From an uncultured Oscillospiraceae bacterium (GTDB taxonomy: Bacteria; Bacillota; Clostridia; Oscillospirales; Acutalibacteraceae): a DNA stretch of 64,000 nucleotides. The position numbers were made by a program, and so were the translations under genes. Where the stretch lies: positions 10,183-74,182 of the forward strand of contig URPQ01000002.1 in NCBI GenBank assembly GCA_900549755.1, given 5' to 3'. Every line of letters starts with the position of its first letter. The stretch's first letter is position 1. Shown here one piece after another: positions 24,518 through 35,200 of the stretch. Below the pieces are notes generated by a model. That model was not told the DNA's origin. It ran no database searches and was given only the letters and a program-made list of their open reading frames with translations.

Positions 24518-27366
24518 CCGCCAAGCTCCGTTATTTTTCTTTTTATTTCCCTATCGATTGCAGCGTTTGCATTTTCTAAAGCAACTCTTGTGTTACCGTG
24601 CTGATACAGCACCTCTCTGAAAGCGTTATCTATACACCGCGAGGTATAATATCCGCCGGGTATTTCGGGAATTTCCTTAACGCACGCCCGCTGCCCGTTT
24701 AATATTTCAAGCTCCGCGCGAGTCCAGTTAAGGTTGCCGAACGCTTCAAGATTAGCCGTTGCGTGCCTTGCCGCCGCACCCAAAAGGTTTTCTGCGGCTG
24801 TGCCGTAATCGGTCTGAACGTCGGCAGAGGTAAGCCACTGCATAAAGCGCCAGCAGTTTTCCTTATTGCGCGCGTTTTTAAACATTACAACCGCCGTGCC
24901 CGAAGCTCCGCCCGATCGGTCAATCCCGCCGTTTTTCTCTATTCCCGGCATAAGCTCCATTTTCCAAAGCCCGCGTATTTCGGGGGCGGCGCTCATAAGC
25001 GTGCCGTACATACCGTAGGACGCTACGGCAATGGGCATTTCGCCCGTTCTGAACCGCGTATTGAAATCATAGCTCAATTCAAAGCTGTACTGCGTGTAAA
25101 ACTTTGTCCACAGTTCAAAAGCTGCAAGCGCCGCACTGTCGGAAAGGGCTGCGCCGGTAAGCGTTTTATTGTAAAAGCTGCCGCCGCACTGCATTAAAAG
25201 CGTGGGGAACAGATCCTTTGCGCCAAGTCCTAAATCCACCGCGCCCGACGCCGTAACAGCCGTATACGGCAGCCCCACGGTCATATTATTACGCTGTAGC
25301 CTTGCGGTTACGTCAAGCAGCTCGTTCCAGGTTTGCGGTACGGATATTTTAAGCTCGTTCAGTATGTCCGTCCGCACAAACATTACAAGATATACCTGCG
25401 TAAGCGGCAGCGCATACACTCCGTTTTTTCGGGTGTAGGGCACAAGCGCGTCGTCCGTAAAGCGTTTCGCCGTTTCGTCAAAGCCTTTATATCCTTTAAG
25501 GTCTTCAAGCGCATTGCGGCTTGCAAGATTTATCGGCTGCCCGCGTGATACGCCTACCGCCACATCGGGGTTATTCCCCGTGAGCGCCGATTCCGTAAGC
25601 CCGCCCTGCACTAAATTAACGTTTACGGGTATTTTGGTTTCTTCGGTAAAATCCGATATAAGATTTTTAAGTATCTGCGCCTGGTCGCGTCCGTCGTTCA
25701 GCCATACGTTAACCGCCTCTGCGTCGTCATACTCGCTCATTGAGTCGTAATCATCGGAAAATGCGGAAATAAATCTTTTAAAAGAAAACACTGCGTTGCT
25801 TATAATATTTCCCTTAGCCGACGGCAGCCGATAGCCCTCTCCGTGAAATATAAGGTAATCAAGCTCCATAGGCTGATTTTTTGCGGAGACCGCAAAATCC
25901 GAAAGCAGCGATATATTACTTCTGAATGAGGAAAGCCGCGCCGGGATTTCCGACGGTTTTTTTGCAAACTCGCCCAGCTGCTCCGCCGCGCGCTTAAGCC
26001 CCGAAGATCCGCCTGTTTTACCGCCGTTTGCCTTTTCATACATTTCCGCCGCGCTTGTCAAAGCCGTGGAAAGAGCGGAAAACCTCTCCCCTATATCGGG
26101 TATTTCACGTTCGAGGTAGTAGTCTCTGTACAAATCGGGGCTTGTGCTTGTAATCATTATTATTCTTCTGTAAAGGCTGTTCATTTCGCGGCTTACCGCG
26201 TCCACACGGTTAAGAGCCTCGGCAAAGCCGTCCGCCGTAACTTCAAGGCTTACGGTATTCTTGCCTTTTTTAAGCGGTATTAGGCAGACGCCGCCGTTTT
26301 CATCGGAAACCGTTTTATTTCTCCACCCCGAAGAATAGGGAAAGCTTACTGAGGAAAGCTCTTTATATGGTATTTCGCCGTTAATATAAATATTTCGCAG
26401 TACAGACATACCTATCCCGGTGTTTTGCCTGTATTTAAGAGTAAGGAAATAAAGTCCGTCCCGCGGGGCGTTTACCGTGTAGGTTATATACATCCCGGGC
26501 TTTGACCAGCCCGCGCCGCCGATTATATTGCGTTTCAAAGCGTATGGGCTGTTCGGACTGGTTGCGGAATTTGAACGGTCGTAAACCGGGTAGAGCGTTC
26601 TGTCCGATTTATAAGCCGCGTCCTCCGCCTCTATGTAAATAAAAGTATCGTCCTTTATTATTTCCTTTCCCTGTTCCTCGTAATTTTTTATCGCTTCGTT
26701 TTTATTTTTAAGATTTTGCGGCGGCAAAAGGCGCAGATCGCCGAAAATTATACCGTCCGAAAGCGCGTTAAAGCGCAGCACATTTTTACCGCTTTCAAGC
26801 TTTATAATAAACGGTGAAGTGCTGTATCCCGAATAATCGGTTATTCCGCACTCCTGCCACACCGCAACCTGCTTTTGCTTTTGTATAAGGTCGTTACCGA
26901 GACCGTCAGTTTTCATATCGCCGTCGTTTTCCCATACTCTTCTGAGGGTGCAGGAGCCCGCCTCCTCAAAGGGCTTTTCGCCGTTGAGCTCAAACGAAAA
27001 CGCAAGCTCGTTCACCTTAGAGGTATCGGTAAGGTAGGAATATTTAAGCGATATATAATAAAGCGCGGTTTTCGGAATATCAAGCGTGTATTCCGCATAT
27101 CCGCCCTCCGAAACCGCAAGACCCGTGTTTTCGCCCGGTGTGACGGTTTCAGCGTTTACCGCCGCGGAAAGAACGCCGCGGCACTCGCCGTCGGCATAAA
27201 CCGTATTTTCGTTTTTCAGCATATATCGGTAATAGGAGCTTTCCGCAAAGAGCGCTGCCCCCTCTTTACTCTCTGCCGCCGCGCCGTTTGAATACAGTGC
27301 CGCGCCTGCGGTAATAACCGCCAGCAAAACCGAAAGAGCTTTTAAAAATACTTTTTTCTTTTTCAT
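24514..27366 (-). CDS. Giant solute-binding protein with N-terminal CBM-like domains
   Basis: A 950-residue exported protein, about twice the usual length of a sugar-binding protein. After a signal peptide (about 1-30) come two beta-sandwich domains resembling CBM6/CBM35 (about 35-215 and 240-385; both contain GLYFLTLKYR/ALYYISLKYS-type strands and IYIEAEDAAY), a helical spacer (about 390-480), and a family 1 solute-binding domain (about 535-950, with TWNELLDVTARLQ and SGGASGTAVVMF). The fusion suggests glycan capture next to uptake. There is no lipobox. ATG 27366 has GGAAG 7 bases upstream and lies 4 bases after the AraC stop. Confidence 0.82.
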   Translation of the reverse strand: MKKKKVFLKALSVLLAVITAGAALYSNGAAAESKEGAALFAESSYYRYMLKNENTVYADGECRGVLSAAVNAETVTPGENTGLAVSEGGYAEYTLDIPKTALYYISLKYSYLTDTSKVNELAFSFELNGEKPFEEAGSCTLRRVWENDGDMKTDGLGNDLIQKQKQVAVWQECGITDYSGYSTSPFIIKLESGKNVLRFNALSDGIIFGDLRLLPPQNLKNKNEAIKNYEEQGKEIIKDDTFIYIEAEDAAYKSDRTLYPVYDRSNSATSPNSPYALKRNIIGGAGWSKPGMYITYTVNAPRDGLYFLTLKYRQNTGIGMSVLRNIYINGEIPYKELSSVSFPYSSGWRNKTVSDENGGVCLIPLKKGKNTVSLEVTADGFAEALNRVDAVSREMNSLYRRIIMITSTSPDLYRDYYLEREIPDIGERFSALSTALTSAAEMYEKANGGKTGGSSGLKRAAEQLGEFAKKPSEIPARLSSFRSNISLLSDFAVSAKNQPMELDYLIFHGEGYRLPSAKGNIISNAVFSFKRFISAFSDDYDSMSEYDDAEAVNVWLNDGRDQAQILKNLISDFTEETKIPVNVNLVQGGLTESALTGNNPDVAVGVSRGQPINLASRNALEDLKGYKGFDETAKRFTDDALVPYTRKNGVYALPLTQVYLVMFVRTDILNELKISVPQTWNELLDVTARLQRNNMTVGLPYTAVTASGAVDLGLGAKDLFPTLLMQCGGSFYNKTLTGAALSDSAALAAFELWTKFYTQYSFELSYDFNTRFRTGEMPIAVASYGMYGTLMSAAPEIRGLWKMELMPGIEKNGGIDRSGGASGTAVVMFKNARNKENCWRFMQWLTSADVQTDYGTAAENLLGAAARHATANLEAFGNLNWTRAELEILNGQRACVKEIPEIPGGYYTSRCIDNAFREVLYQHGNTRVALENANAAIDREIKRKITELGG

Positions 27367-27370
27367 AGCG

Positions 27371-28279
27371 CTACTTCCCATCCGACTGAGGTTCTTGTGC
27401 CTGTTCGTTAATAAATGTCACGGGAGAACAGCCCATTGTACGCCTGAACGCCTTATTGAAGGTCTGAAGATCCGAGTAACCGAGCTTCAGCGCCGCCTTT
27501 GTCTCGCTTATTTTACCGTACTGCATCATTTCTATTGCCTTTTGCATTTTAAGATTATTTATATATTTCTGCACGGTAAGCCCTGTCGCCTTTTTGAACG
27601 TATTGGATATGTATGATGGCGTGTAGCCCAATTCCTCGCACATCTGCCCGATTTTTATTTTTTCGTAAATATGCTCCGCAATGTAGTTCGCCGCTATTGA
27701 AAATGCGCGCGAAGATGAATCGGGGTTTATAACATCGAAATAAGTAGCCGTTTTGGTTTGCGTAAAAGCGCGGTAAACCGTAATAAGCATCTGCTTGATA
27801 TATGCCGCTACCATGGAATTATAAAATTCGCCCCTGTTATATATCTCATCAAGATTTTTGGTAAGCGGCGCTAAAAGCTCACGGCAGTTTCCTGCGGAAA
27901 AAACCTTTGTGCTCTCATAAAATCTTTTAAGCGCTACTATATCCGCGTCATGGGTGGAGCTGTCAAAATCAAAGCCGATATAACCGTACCGCAGGTCGGA
28001 ACCGGTGGTCTGAATTGCGTGCATAGAGCCTGCGGGCGAAAAATGAACGTAGCCCTCCATTAAAAGCTCGGTTTCGTTGTTTGTGGTAAAAAGCCCCTCG
28101 CCGCTTATAACATAGCTTATTTCGTGACACCACTGCTTATGCAGCGGAACCTGATAACCCGAAAGACAGCTCAGATCACCGAGCTGGTAAAGCGTTATGC
28201 CGGAAAAATTAACCGCTGTTCCCTCAGTATTATCTTTAAAAAGCTTATCAAAATGAAACTGCCTTCCCTGCACCTGCAT
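27371..28279 (-). CDS. AraC-family transcriptional regulator
   Basis: A 302-residue regulator with an N-terminal cupin sensor (about 20-110, with YQVPLHKQWCHEISYVISG and HFSPAGSMHAI) and a C-terminal double helix-turn-helix AraC domain (about 200-295, with IGQMCEELGYTPSYISNTFK and ALKLGYSDLQTFNKAFRR then the conserved GCSPVTF). It probably senses a sugar and activates the locus. It starts behind AAGGAG and is the gene directly ahead of the large binding protein. Candidate repeats for it lie at 29143-29224. Confidence 0.9.
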   Translation of the reverse strand: MQVQGRQFHFDKLFKDNTEGTAVNFSGITLYQLGDLSCLSGYQVPLHKQWCHEISYVISGEGLFTTNNETELLMEGYVHFSPAGSMHAIQTTGSDLRYGYIGFDFDSSTHDADIVALKRFYESTKVFSAGNCRELLAPLTKNLDEIYNRGEFYNSMVAAYIKQMLITVYRAFTQTKTATYFDVINPDSSSRAFSIAANYIAEHIYEKIKIGQMCEELGYTPSYISNTFKKATGLTVQKYINNLKMQKAIEMMQYGKISETKAALKLGYSDLQTFNKAFRRTMGCSPVTFINEQAQEPQSDGK

Positions 28280-28299
28280 TCAGCGCTCCGCTCCTTAAT

Positions 28300-29067
28300 T
28301 TATTTTTTCTTTTTGCTTTTCACAATAAGCACGGCACACACGACTGCTGCCGCCGCCACTGCCGCAGACCCCGCAGCAATAAGCACGGTCACGGTATTTT
28401 TGCCGCTTTCCGATTGCGGCTTATCGGTATCGGACTGTGCACTGCCGCTTGAAGAGCCGTTTGTATCCGTGCTTTCTTCCTTTTCGGACTCTGACGCTTC
28501 TTCTGTGCCGTATTTGACCGTTACAGTATTAAGCACGGTGTTCCAAACGCAGCTGTCCTTTACGGTGAAAGGGTTTATCTGTATTTTTATAAACTTACAG
28601 CCCGGTTCTATTTTGTCGCGGTTGGTAACCGAAGACATCATCCAATACGCCATTTCCTCATTTATGTAAAGGTTTTCGTCAAATGTCTGCGGTGTGGTTT
28701 TGATCTTAACCTGTTTCCAATCTCTGTTGTTTTCGGAAACGAAAACGCTTATATCGGTATCAGCGTCGCCCAAACCGTTTACGTGCATACAGTCTATTTT
28801 AAACGAAATTATATCGTCGTCCATTTTGTAAACCACATATTCCGTTCCGCCGACATCCCCATTTTCGGAATACTTTTCGTAAAAGGTCTCGCCTGTATCC
28901 TTGTTCTTTTCGTAACGCATTTTATCCGATTTTTCAAAGCAAAGCGGGTAATTATCCTCTAATGTGTCCTTAAATTCGCCGACTTCGGCGTTTGCGGTAA
29001 TACACGGTACGGCAAATACCGAAATTACACACAAAATAACCGTAAACAATTTTAACAGAGCTTTCAT
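28300..29067 (-). CDS. Membrane-anchored extracellular protein, beta-sandwich-like
   Basis: A 255-residue exported protein: signal peptide (about 1-27), one beta-rich domain (about 30-185), an acidic Ser/Glu/Thr-rich stalk (about 190-215), and a C-terminal membrane helix with a KSKKKK stop. The arrangement resembles a cell-surface ligand-binding (CBM-like) protein but I cannot name the family. ATG 29067 has GGAAAGGA upstream, and the signal peptide begins there. First gene of the transcription unit leading into AraC. Confidence 0.78.
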   Translation of the reverse strand: MKALLKLFTVILCVISVFAVPCITANAEVGEFKDTLEDNYPLCFEKSDKMRYEKNKDTGETFYEKYSENGDVGGTEYVVYKMDDDIISFKIDCMHVNGLGDADTDISVFVSENNRDWKQVKIKTTPQTFDENLYINEEMAYWMMSSVTNRDKIEPGCKFIKIQINPFTVKDSCVWNTVLNTVTVKYGTEEASESEKEESTDTNGSSSGSAQSDTDKPQSESGKNTVTVLIAAGSAAVAAAAVVCAVLIVKSKKKK

Positions 29068-29142
29068 AAAGAAATTCCTTTCCGAATCAGATTTTTCTAT
29101 ATTCATATTATACACGATTTTTAAATTTTTTAAATGGTTTTA

Positions 29143-29224
29143 TTTTTAGTATATTTGTGTCATAATTTATTTATATTAGTCTAAAAACACCATTTTTTTA
29201 TTATATTACAGGTTTTTAGTATAT
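29143..29224. repeat. Repeats TTTTTAGTATAT upstream of the sugar locus
   Basis: Two perfect 12-base direct copies (29143-29154 and 29213-29224), 70 bases apart, with an inverted partial copy (CTAAAAA at 29181-29187) between them. They lie in the leader region of the first gene of the AraC-linked locus and may be regulator binding sites; the region is AT-rich, so chance is not excluded. Confidence 0.4.
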
Positions 29225-29243
29225 TCATTGACCTAATAATGTT

Positions 29244-29299
29244 GTCTGTTTTTGCTTTTTTAAGCAAAAACAGACTGCCGCTGTTGTAAAGGGCGGCAG
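29244..29299 (-). terminator. Tandem terminator hairpins after metallophosphoesterase
   Basis: Downstream of the metallophosphoesterase gene (minus strand) a GC-rich hairpin (29275-29281 with 29293-29299) is followed by a T-rich stretch, then by a 14-bp perfect hairpin (29244-29257 with 29262-29275, TTTT loop). The second can terminate on either strand. Confidence 0.75.
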
Positions 29300-29315
29300 C
29301 CTGTTCGGATATTTA

Positions 29316-31799
29316 TTATGCTGTTTTTAAGAGCTTTTTACGCATATTGATAAGATCGTTTCCGTCAAGCTTACCGTCATGATTAAAGTCGCATGCCGGT
29401 ATTTTCTTATCGGTCACTTCCGCAACGGTCTTTTTTAAATATACAAAATCCAATATATTTAATACGCCGTCACCGTTGGCGTCGCCGGTGGTGTATACAT
29501 CGTTGAAAACATAGACTTTATCGATTATAGCCGTATAATTGGTGTAATTTTTACCGTTGGGGTCAAGGGTTATTATAACCGCGTCGGTATTGAAAGGCAG
29601 ATTATTACAAAGCAGCTTATAGCGGTAAACGCTGTACGCTCCGTTATCATTTACAATGTTGCATTTTGTAAAATCAAACGCAAGCGGTGTAAGGGTATCG
29701 CCCGAAACGGCGGTTAAGGATACACTGTCCTTTATATCCTTGAAAAATGAGTCCATAATAAGCATTTCCATATAAACTGAGGTGATTTCCTTACCGCTTT
29801 GCGCCGCGTAGCGTATAACCCCTGCGGCGTCATTAGCCTCCTTGGTAACTCCGTAATATGTGTTTGCACCGAAGGTTTCGCTGCGGGTCTTTACATTGCT
29901 GCTTGCAGACGTTTTTTCAAGAGTGTCAAGCTCATCAATCATAACCTTTGACGAAACAAGCTCGGCGCTTATCTCGTCAAGTCTTAAAGTATAGCCCACC
30001 CCGCCTGCGGCAAAATTATCTGCGGCATGGGGTGCCAATGAAATGCGAAGTGCGGTTGTTTTATCGGGCAGTGCGGAAACATTTGAAACCAAAGCTCTTG
30101 AATAATCTTCTTTTCCGATTACAGTTTCCCTGCTGTTTATTGTAAGCGGCACTTCGGTAAATGAGTCCGAGCCCTCTGTCAATGCCTCAAGCTTTATAAG
30201 GTAATCACAGGAATAATTCTGCACAAACGCGTCCATTAAATAAAGAGCGGCGTTAAATTTTGTTATATATTTATCCGCAAAATCATAACGCAAAACACCG
30301 GTTTTACTTCCGTCCGTTCTTTGAGCCGCAAATATATATTTTTCACCGAATATATCGTAGGTCTTTTCCATATTATCCGAGGAGAAGGTTACTCCCTCGG
30401 TTTCGTTAAACAGGGTCGGGTGTTCGCCGTTTGAAGTGGTGTAGCTGTATGTCTCGGTGTAGCCCGAGAAAACCTCGTCGAACGCCTCGGTCGTAAAGCT
30501 TGCCGTTAAGGGTTCGCTTTCCAGTCCGAACGACTCCGCCGCCTTAACCGAAACCGTATATTCGGTATTGACCGAAAGTCCCGAAACCGTAAAGCTTTGC
30601 TGCGGCTTCATATTGTTTATGTCAATATAATAATCGGTTATATACGTCTCGCTGAAATCGCAGTTGCCTGTTTTATTGTTTGTTAAGGTTACATTATAGC
30701 TGTGAACATAGTCGCTGTGAGCAGCCGACGGAAAAGCTATTCCGGCAGAATCGGCACTGACGTTGCTGACGGTTATTCCCGCATTTTCGGGAAATACCGG
30801 GGCGGTTCTGTCGTTTATTCGTGCGTCGGTATATACAAAGCTTTCTGTACTAAGCGGAAGGCTTAATACCCAAGGTGCTTTTGCATCCTTTACCGTTTTC
30901 GGGGATACACCGTTATTTATACGTTTACGGTTTACGGTTATTTTCCCCGCGCTTTCGTCCACATTCACAAGAAGGCTGCCCTGTGCCTGATAAGCGTCGC
31001 TCGGGTTTACATCCGGCTCTAACGAAACGTACTGCATTGAGGTGCAGTCTATACAGGTAAATTCACCCTGCCAAATGCAGCGTTCGTTTTCGCAGGGTCT
31101 GTGTGAATGACCGCTGAAATATACCACCTGCGGATAATTTTTAAGCAGCTCCTTTAAAAGCTTTGTATTACCCGCGCCGTGACCGCTGCCGTAGGTAGTT
31201 TCAAATATCGGCTGATGGCAGCCCACAAATATAGGTGCGTTCGGATTTTCCTCAACTGCCGCGTCAAGTTGGGCTTTAAGCCATGAAACGGTGGTTTCGG
31301 TATATCTTCCGTCAATTGCAGCGCTTTCGCTGTTAATGCCTATAAAATGATACCCGTTCACTTTAACGTTGAAGTTAAGCGTATCGTATCCGTAAGCGGT
31401 CATATACCTCTGCTGCGCGTCCGCCACAGTTTCCCGCTCATAATAGGCATTTTCAAATTCGTGGTTGCCCATAAGCACAAGCCGCCGCGGCGCTGTTTTG
31501 CTGTCGGTAAAAACAGCATCCCACGCGGTTGTGAATTTGGCAAACTGGGTTTCCTTGGCACTGTTCGCCACATCTCCCAAAACAAGTATCGCGTCAACAT
31601 TCTGTTCCTTGTAGTAATTCAGCATAGTATAAATATTACTGTCTATTCCGGTAGTACCGTCATGAAAATGCAGGTCGCTCATGACCCCGAATTTTACGCC
31701 GCCGCTGCCCTCGGCGGAAACAGGCGCAAAAACAAGCGAAGTGAAAATAACAGACAGTGCAAAGAAACAACTCAGAAACCCGGTAAAAGCTTTTTTCAT
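29316..31799 (-). CDS. Secreted metallophosphoesterase with Fn3 and dockerin
   Basis: An 827-residue exported protein. After a signal peptide (about 1-29) comes a calcineurin-like phosphoesterase domain with all metal motifs: SDLHFHDG, GDVANS, GNHEFEN, GCHQ and FSGHSH. A fibronectin-III-like domain (about 345-440) and a long beta region with two related segments follow. The C-terminus is a type I dockerin (GDANGDGVLNILDFVYLKK and DFNHDGKLDGNDLINMRKKL). The enzyme would cleave a phosphate ester outside the cell and dock onto a cohesin scaffold. Start behind AAAGGG. Confidence 0.87.
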   Translation of the reverse strand: MKKAFTGFLSCFFALSVIFTSLVFAPVSAEGSGGVKFGVMSDLHFHDGTTGIDSNIYTMLNYYKEQNVDAILVLGDVANSAKETQFAKFTTAWDAVFTDSKTAPRRLVLMGNHEFENAYYERETVADAQQRYMTAYGYDTLNFNVKVNGYHFIGINSESAAIDGRYTETTVSWLKAQLDAAVEENPNAPIFVGCHQPIFETTYGSGHGAGNTKLLKELLKNYPQVVYFSGHSHRPCENERCIWQGEFTCIDCTSMQYVSLEPDVNPSDAYQAQGSLLVNVDESAGKITVNRKRINNGVSPKTVKDAKAPWVLSLPLSTESFVYTDARINDRTAPVFPENAGITVSNVSADSAGIAFPSAAHSDYVHSYNVTLTNNKTGNCDFSETYITDYYIDINNMKPQQSFTVSGLSVNTEYTVSVKAAESFGLESEPLTASFTTEAFDEVFSGYTETYSYTTSNGEHPTLFNETEGVTFSSDNMEKTYDIFGEKYIFAAQRTDGSKTGVLRYDFADKYITKFNAALYLMDAFVQNYSCDYLIKLEALTEGSDSFTEVPLTINSRETVIGKEDYSRALVSNVSALPDKTTALRISLAPHAADNFAAGGVGYTLRLDEISAELVSSKVMIDELDTLEKTSASSNVKTRSETFGANTYYGVTKEANDAAGVIRYAAQSGKEITSVYMEMLIMDSFFKDIKDSVSLTAVSGDTLTPLAFDFTKCNIVNDNGAYSVYRYKLLCNNLPFNTDAVIITLDPNGKNYTNYTAIIDKVYVFNDVYTTGDANGDGVLNILDFVYLKKTVAEVTDKKIPACDFNHDGKLDGNDLINMRKKLLKTA

Positions 31800-32208
31800 A
31801 AACCATAACCCTTTCGTATTTTATTTCGCACAGCCAGATATACAGTGTTGCATAATCTGTATCATCTTTCGATTATATTTTACAATATTTTGTGGATTAT
31901 AACAATGTCTGAATTTTGCGGGTTATGTGTCTTAATTTATCTTTATCGTGCTTTATAAAACATTATCCTGAAAAATTTTATCATTTCCTTTGCGGTAATT
32001 ATGCCGAACATCGACGCCTGTACGCCGAAAACAAGATTGTTTTAGATATACTTCCCGAAAGATACAAACCGCATTTTACATATTTTTTCTCATAAACAAC
32101 AAAATAAAGAACAAGCAGCCGCCTAACTGCAACTGCTTGCACTCAATTTCTCATTTTAACTCTTTACCCCAACTATTGACAAAGAGCCTTTTAAAATTTA
32201 TCCTTTTT
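31800..32208. other. Intergenic between metallophosphoesterase and purL
   Basis: A 409-base gap. It holds the purine operon terminator (32112-32139) and an AT-rich stretch upstream of the metallophosphoesterase with several TATAAT-like hexamers on the minus strand (around 31865-31910), none with a convincing -35. I see no small gene or structured RNA here. Confidence 0.5.
32112..32139 (-). terminator. Terminator of the purine operon
   Basis: Eleven-base arms (32112-32122 and 32129-32139, two G-U pairs) with a six-base loop, followed on the minus strand by TTCTTTATTTTGTT. It lies about 70 bases after the purL stop. Confidence 0.65.
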
Positions 32209-35200
32209 CTATTTAAAATATTTCACTGCCGAGCGGAACATTTTAATATCGTAATTTCCGGGAACGTTTTTATAAAGGTCGGCAGCATATCTTTCAGAGT
32301 GACCCATTTTACCGAACACTCTGCCGTCGGGCGAGGTTATACCCTCAATTGCATAGTAAGAACCGTTCGGGTTAAAGTGAATATCACTTGTAGCTTCTCC
32401 CTTTTCATCCACATACTGCGTAGCAATCTGCCCGTTTTCGGCAAGGCGATGTATCAGCTCGTCGCTTGCTATAAACCTGCCCTCGCCGTGAGAGATAGGC
32501 ACACTGTATATATCGCCCACCTCGGTATCCGCAAGCCACGGAGATTTATTCGATGCTATGCGCGTTCTTACTATTTTTGACTGGTGGCGCGCTATTGTAT
32601 TATATGTAAGGGTCGGGCAGTTCTCATAGGTATCGATTATCTTACCGTAAGGCACAAGCCCTAACTTTATAAGCGCTTGAAAACCGTTGCATATGCCGCA
32701 CATAAGCCCGTCTCTGTTATCAAGCAGGTCGGTCACCTGCTCTTTAACCGCGGCATTGCGGAAAAACGCGGTTATAAACTTGCCGCTGCCGTCAGGCTCG
32801 TCGCCGCCCGAAAATCCACCGGGAATAAACACCATTTGCGCGGTTTTAAGGCTGTTTGCAAATTCTTCAACGCTTTTTGCCACATTTTCGGCACTGCGGT
32901 TGTTTATAACGAATATTTCAGGCTCTGCGCCTGCGTCGCGCATGGCCTTTGCGCTGTCATACTCGCAGTTGGTACCCGGGAAAACAGGAATTAAAACCTT
33001 GGGCTTTGCCGTTTTTACTGCGGGAGAAACGCGATTTTCAGCCGTATAAGAAAATGTCAGCATTTCGGTCTTCGGGTTTTCCTTATTACAGCGGTAAACG
33101 CTTTCCAGTTTATTTTCATAAATTCCGAGCAGTCTTTCAAGCCTTATTTCCTCGTCGTTATAAGAAATTTTGCCGTCTGCCGTTATTTCGCCGATTTCTG
33201 CGGCATCTGCAATATTCTCGGTTACTTCAAGCAAAAATCCGCCGTAGCAATAGCCGAAAATTTCGTTTGCGGTCAGATTATCGGCGAATTTAAAGCCTAA
33301 CGAATTGCCGAAGCACATTTTCATAACCGCCTCGGCTATACCGCCGAGGGTGGGCGTGTAGCAGGAAACCGCTTTGCCCGAGCGCAAAAGCGCAGTTACT
33401 CTTTCATAAACATTTAAAAGCGAGACGGTATCGGGCAGACCGTTTTTATCATAATCGGGCTTTATTAAAACAACCTTATTGCCCGCTTTTTTAAACTCGT
33501 TTGATACTATGTTTTCGGTTTTATCGGTTGTAACCGCAAAGGAGACTAAGGTGGGCGGAACATCTAAATTTTCAAAGCTGCCGCTCATTGAGTCCTTGCC
33601 GCCTATTGCCGCCGTTTTTAGCTCGGTTTGCGCCTTTAACGCGCCGAGCAGCGCCGCAAGCGGCTTGCCCCAACGTTTTTCATCTTTGTTAAGGCGCTCA
33701 AAATATTCCTGGAAAGTAAGGTAAACATCCTTAAAATCCGCACCCGTTGCAACCAATTTCGAAACCGACTCTATAACCGCAAGGTAAGCGCCGTGGTAGG
33801 GGCTTTTCTCGGTAATAAACGGGTTGTAGCCCCACGCCATAAGCGAGCAATCGTTTGTGTGCTTTTTCTCTACCGAAATTTTCTGAACCATTGCCTGTAT
33901 AGGCGTTAACTGGTTTTTGCCGCCGAACGGCATAAGCACCGTGCCCGCGCCGATTGTGGAGTCAAACTGTTCTGAAAGCCCGCGCTTTGAGCAAATATTA
34001 AGGTCGTCCGCCAAGGCAAGATAATTTTCGGTAAACCCGCCGTCCACCTTTTTCTCGTAAGGCTCAGGTTTTGAAACGACGGCGGTAATATGCTTTTCGG
34101 CGCCGTTTGAATTTAAAAATTCACGGCTTATGTTTACAATTGCCTTGCCGTTCCAGTTCATTACAAGGCGGGGTTCTTCCGTAACAGTGGCTACGGGTAC
34201 CGCCTGTAAATTTTCGCTGTCGGCAAGCTTTAAAAATTCTTCCACGTCCGCAGGGGCAACCACAACCGCCATTCTTTCCTGCGATTCGCTTATTGCAAGC
34301 TCGGTTCCGTCAAGTCCATCGTATTTTTTAGGCACGGCGTTAAGGTCAATTTCAAGACCGTCCGCCAATTCGCCTATCGCAACCGAAACGCCGCCCGCGC
34401 CGAAATCGTTGCAGCGCTTTATCATACGGCATGCGGTGGGGTTTCTGAAAAGCCTTTGCAGCTTTCTTTCCTCAGGAGCGTTGCCCTTTTGCACCTCTGC
34501 ACCGCAGCTTTCAAGCGATTTTAAGGTGTGCGATTTTGATGAACCTGTAGCGCCGCCGCAGCCGTCGCGCCCCGTTGAGCCGCCGAGCAGTATTACGGTA
34601 TCGCCCGCGGCGGGTGTTTCGCGCCTTACGTTGCAGGCGGGCGCCGCGGCTATAACCGCGCCTATTTCCATACGCTTTGCGGCGTACCCGTCGTGATAAA
34701 TTTCGTCTACAATTCCCGTAGCCAAGCCTATCTGATTACCGTAAGAGGAATAACCGTCTGCCGCGGTGGTAACAATTTTTCTTTGCGGCAACTTACCCGG
34801 CAACGTTTCAGATACCTTTTTAAGCGGGTCGGCAGCGCCTGTAACGCGCATGGCGCCGTAAACATAAGATCTGCCCGAAAGCGGGTCGCGTATTGCGCCG
34901 CCTATGCAGGTTGCCGCCCCGCCGAACGGCTCTATTTCGGTGGGGTGGTTGTGGGTCTCGTTTTTAAAGAGCAGCAGCCAGTCCTCGTCCGCTCCGTCAA
35001 CATTCACCTTGATTTTAACTGTGCAGGCGTTTATTTCTTCCGATTCGTCCAGCTTTTCAAGGCAGCCCTTGGCTTTTAAATATTTAACCGCAACGGTTGC
35101 AATATCCATAAGGCAAACGGGTTTTGTTCTGCCAAGCTCCTTGCGCATTGCAAGATAATCGTTATACGCGCTCTGCAACAGCTCGTCCTCGAAAACCGCG

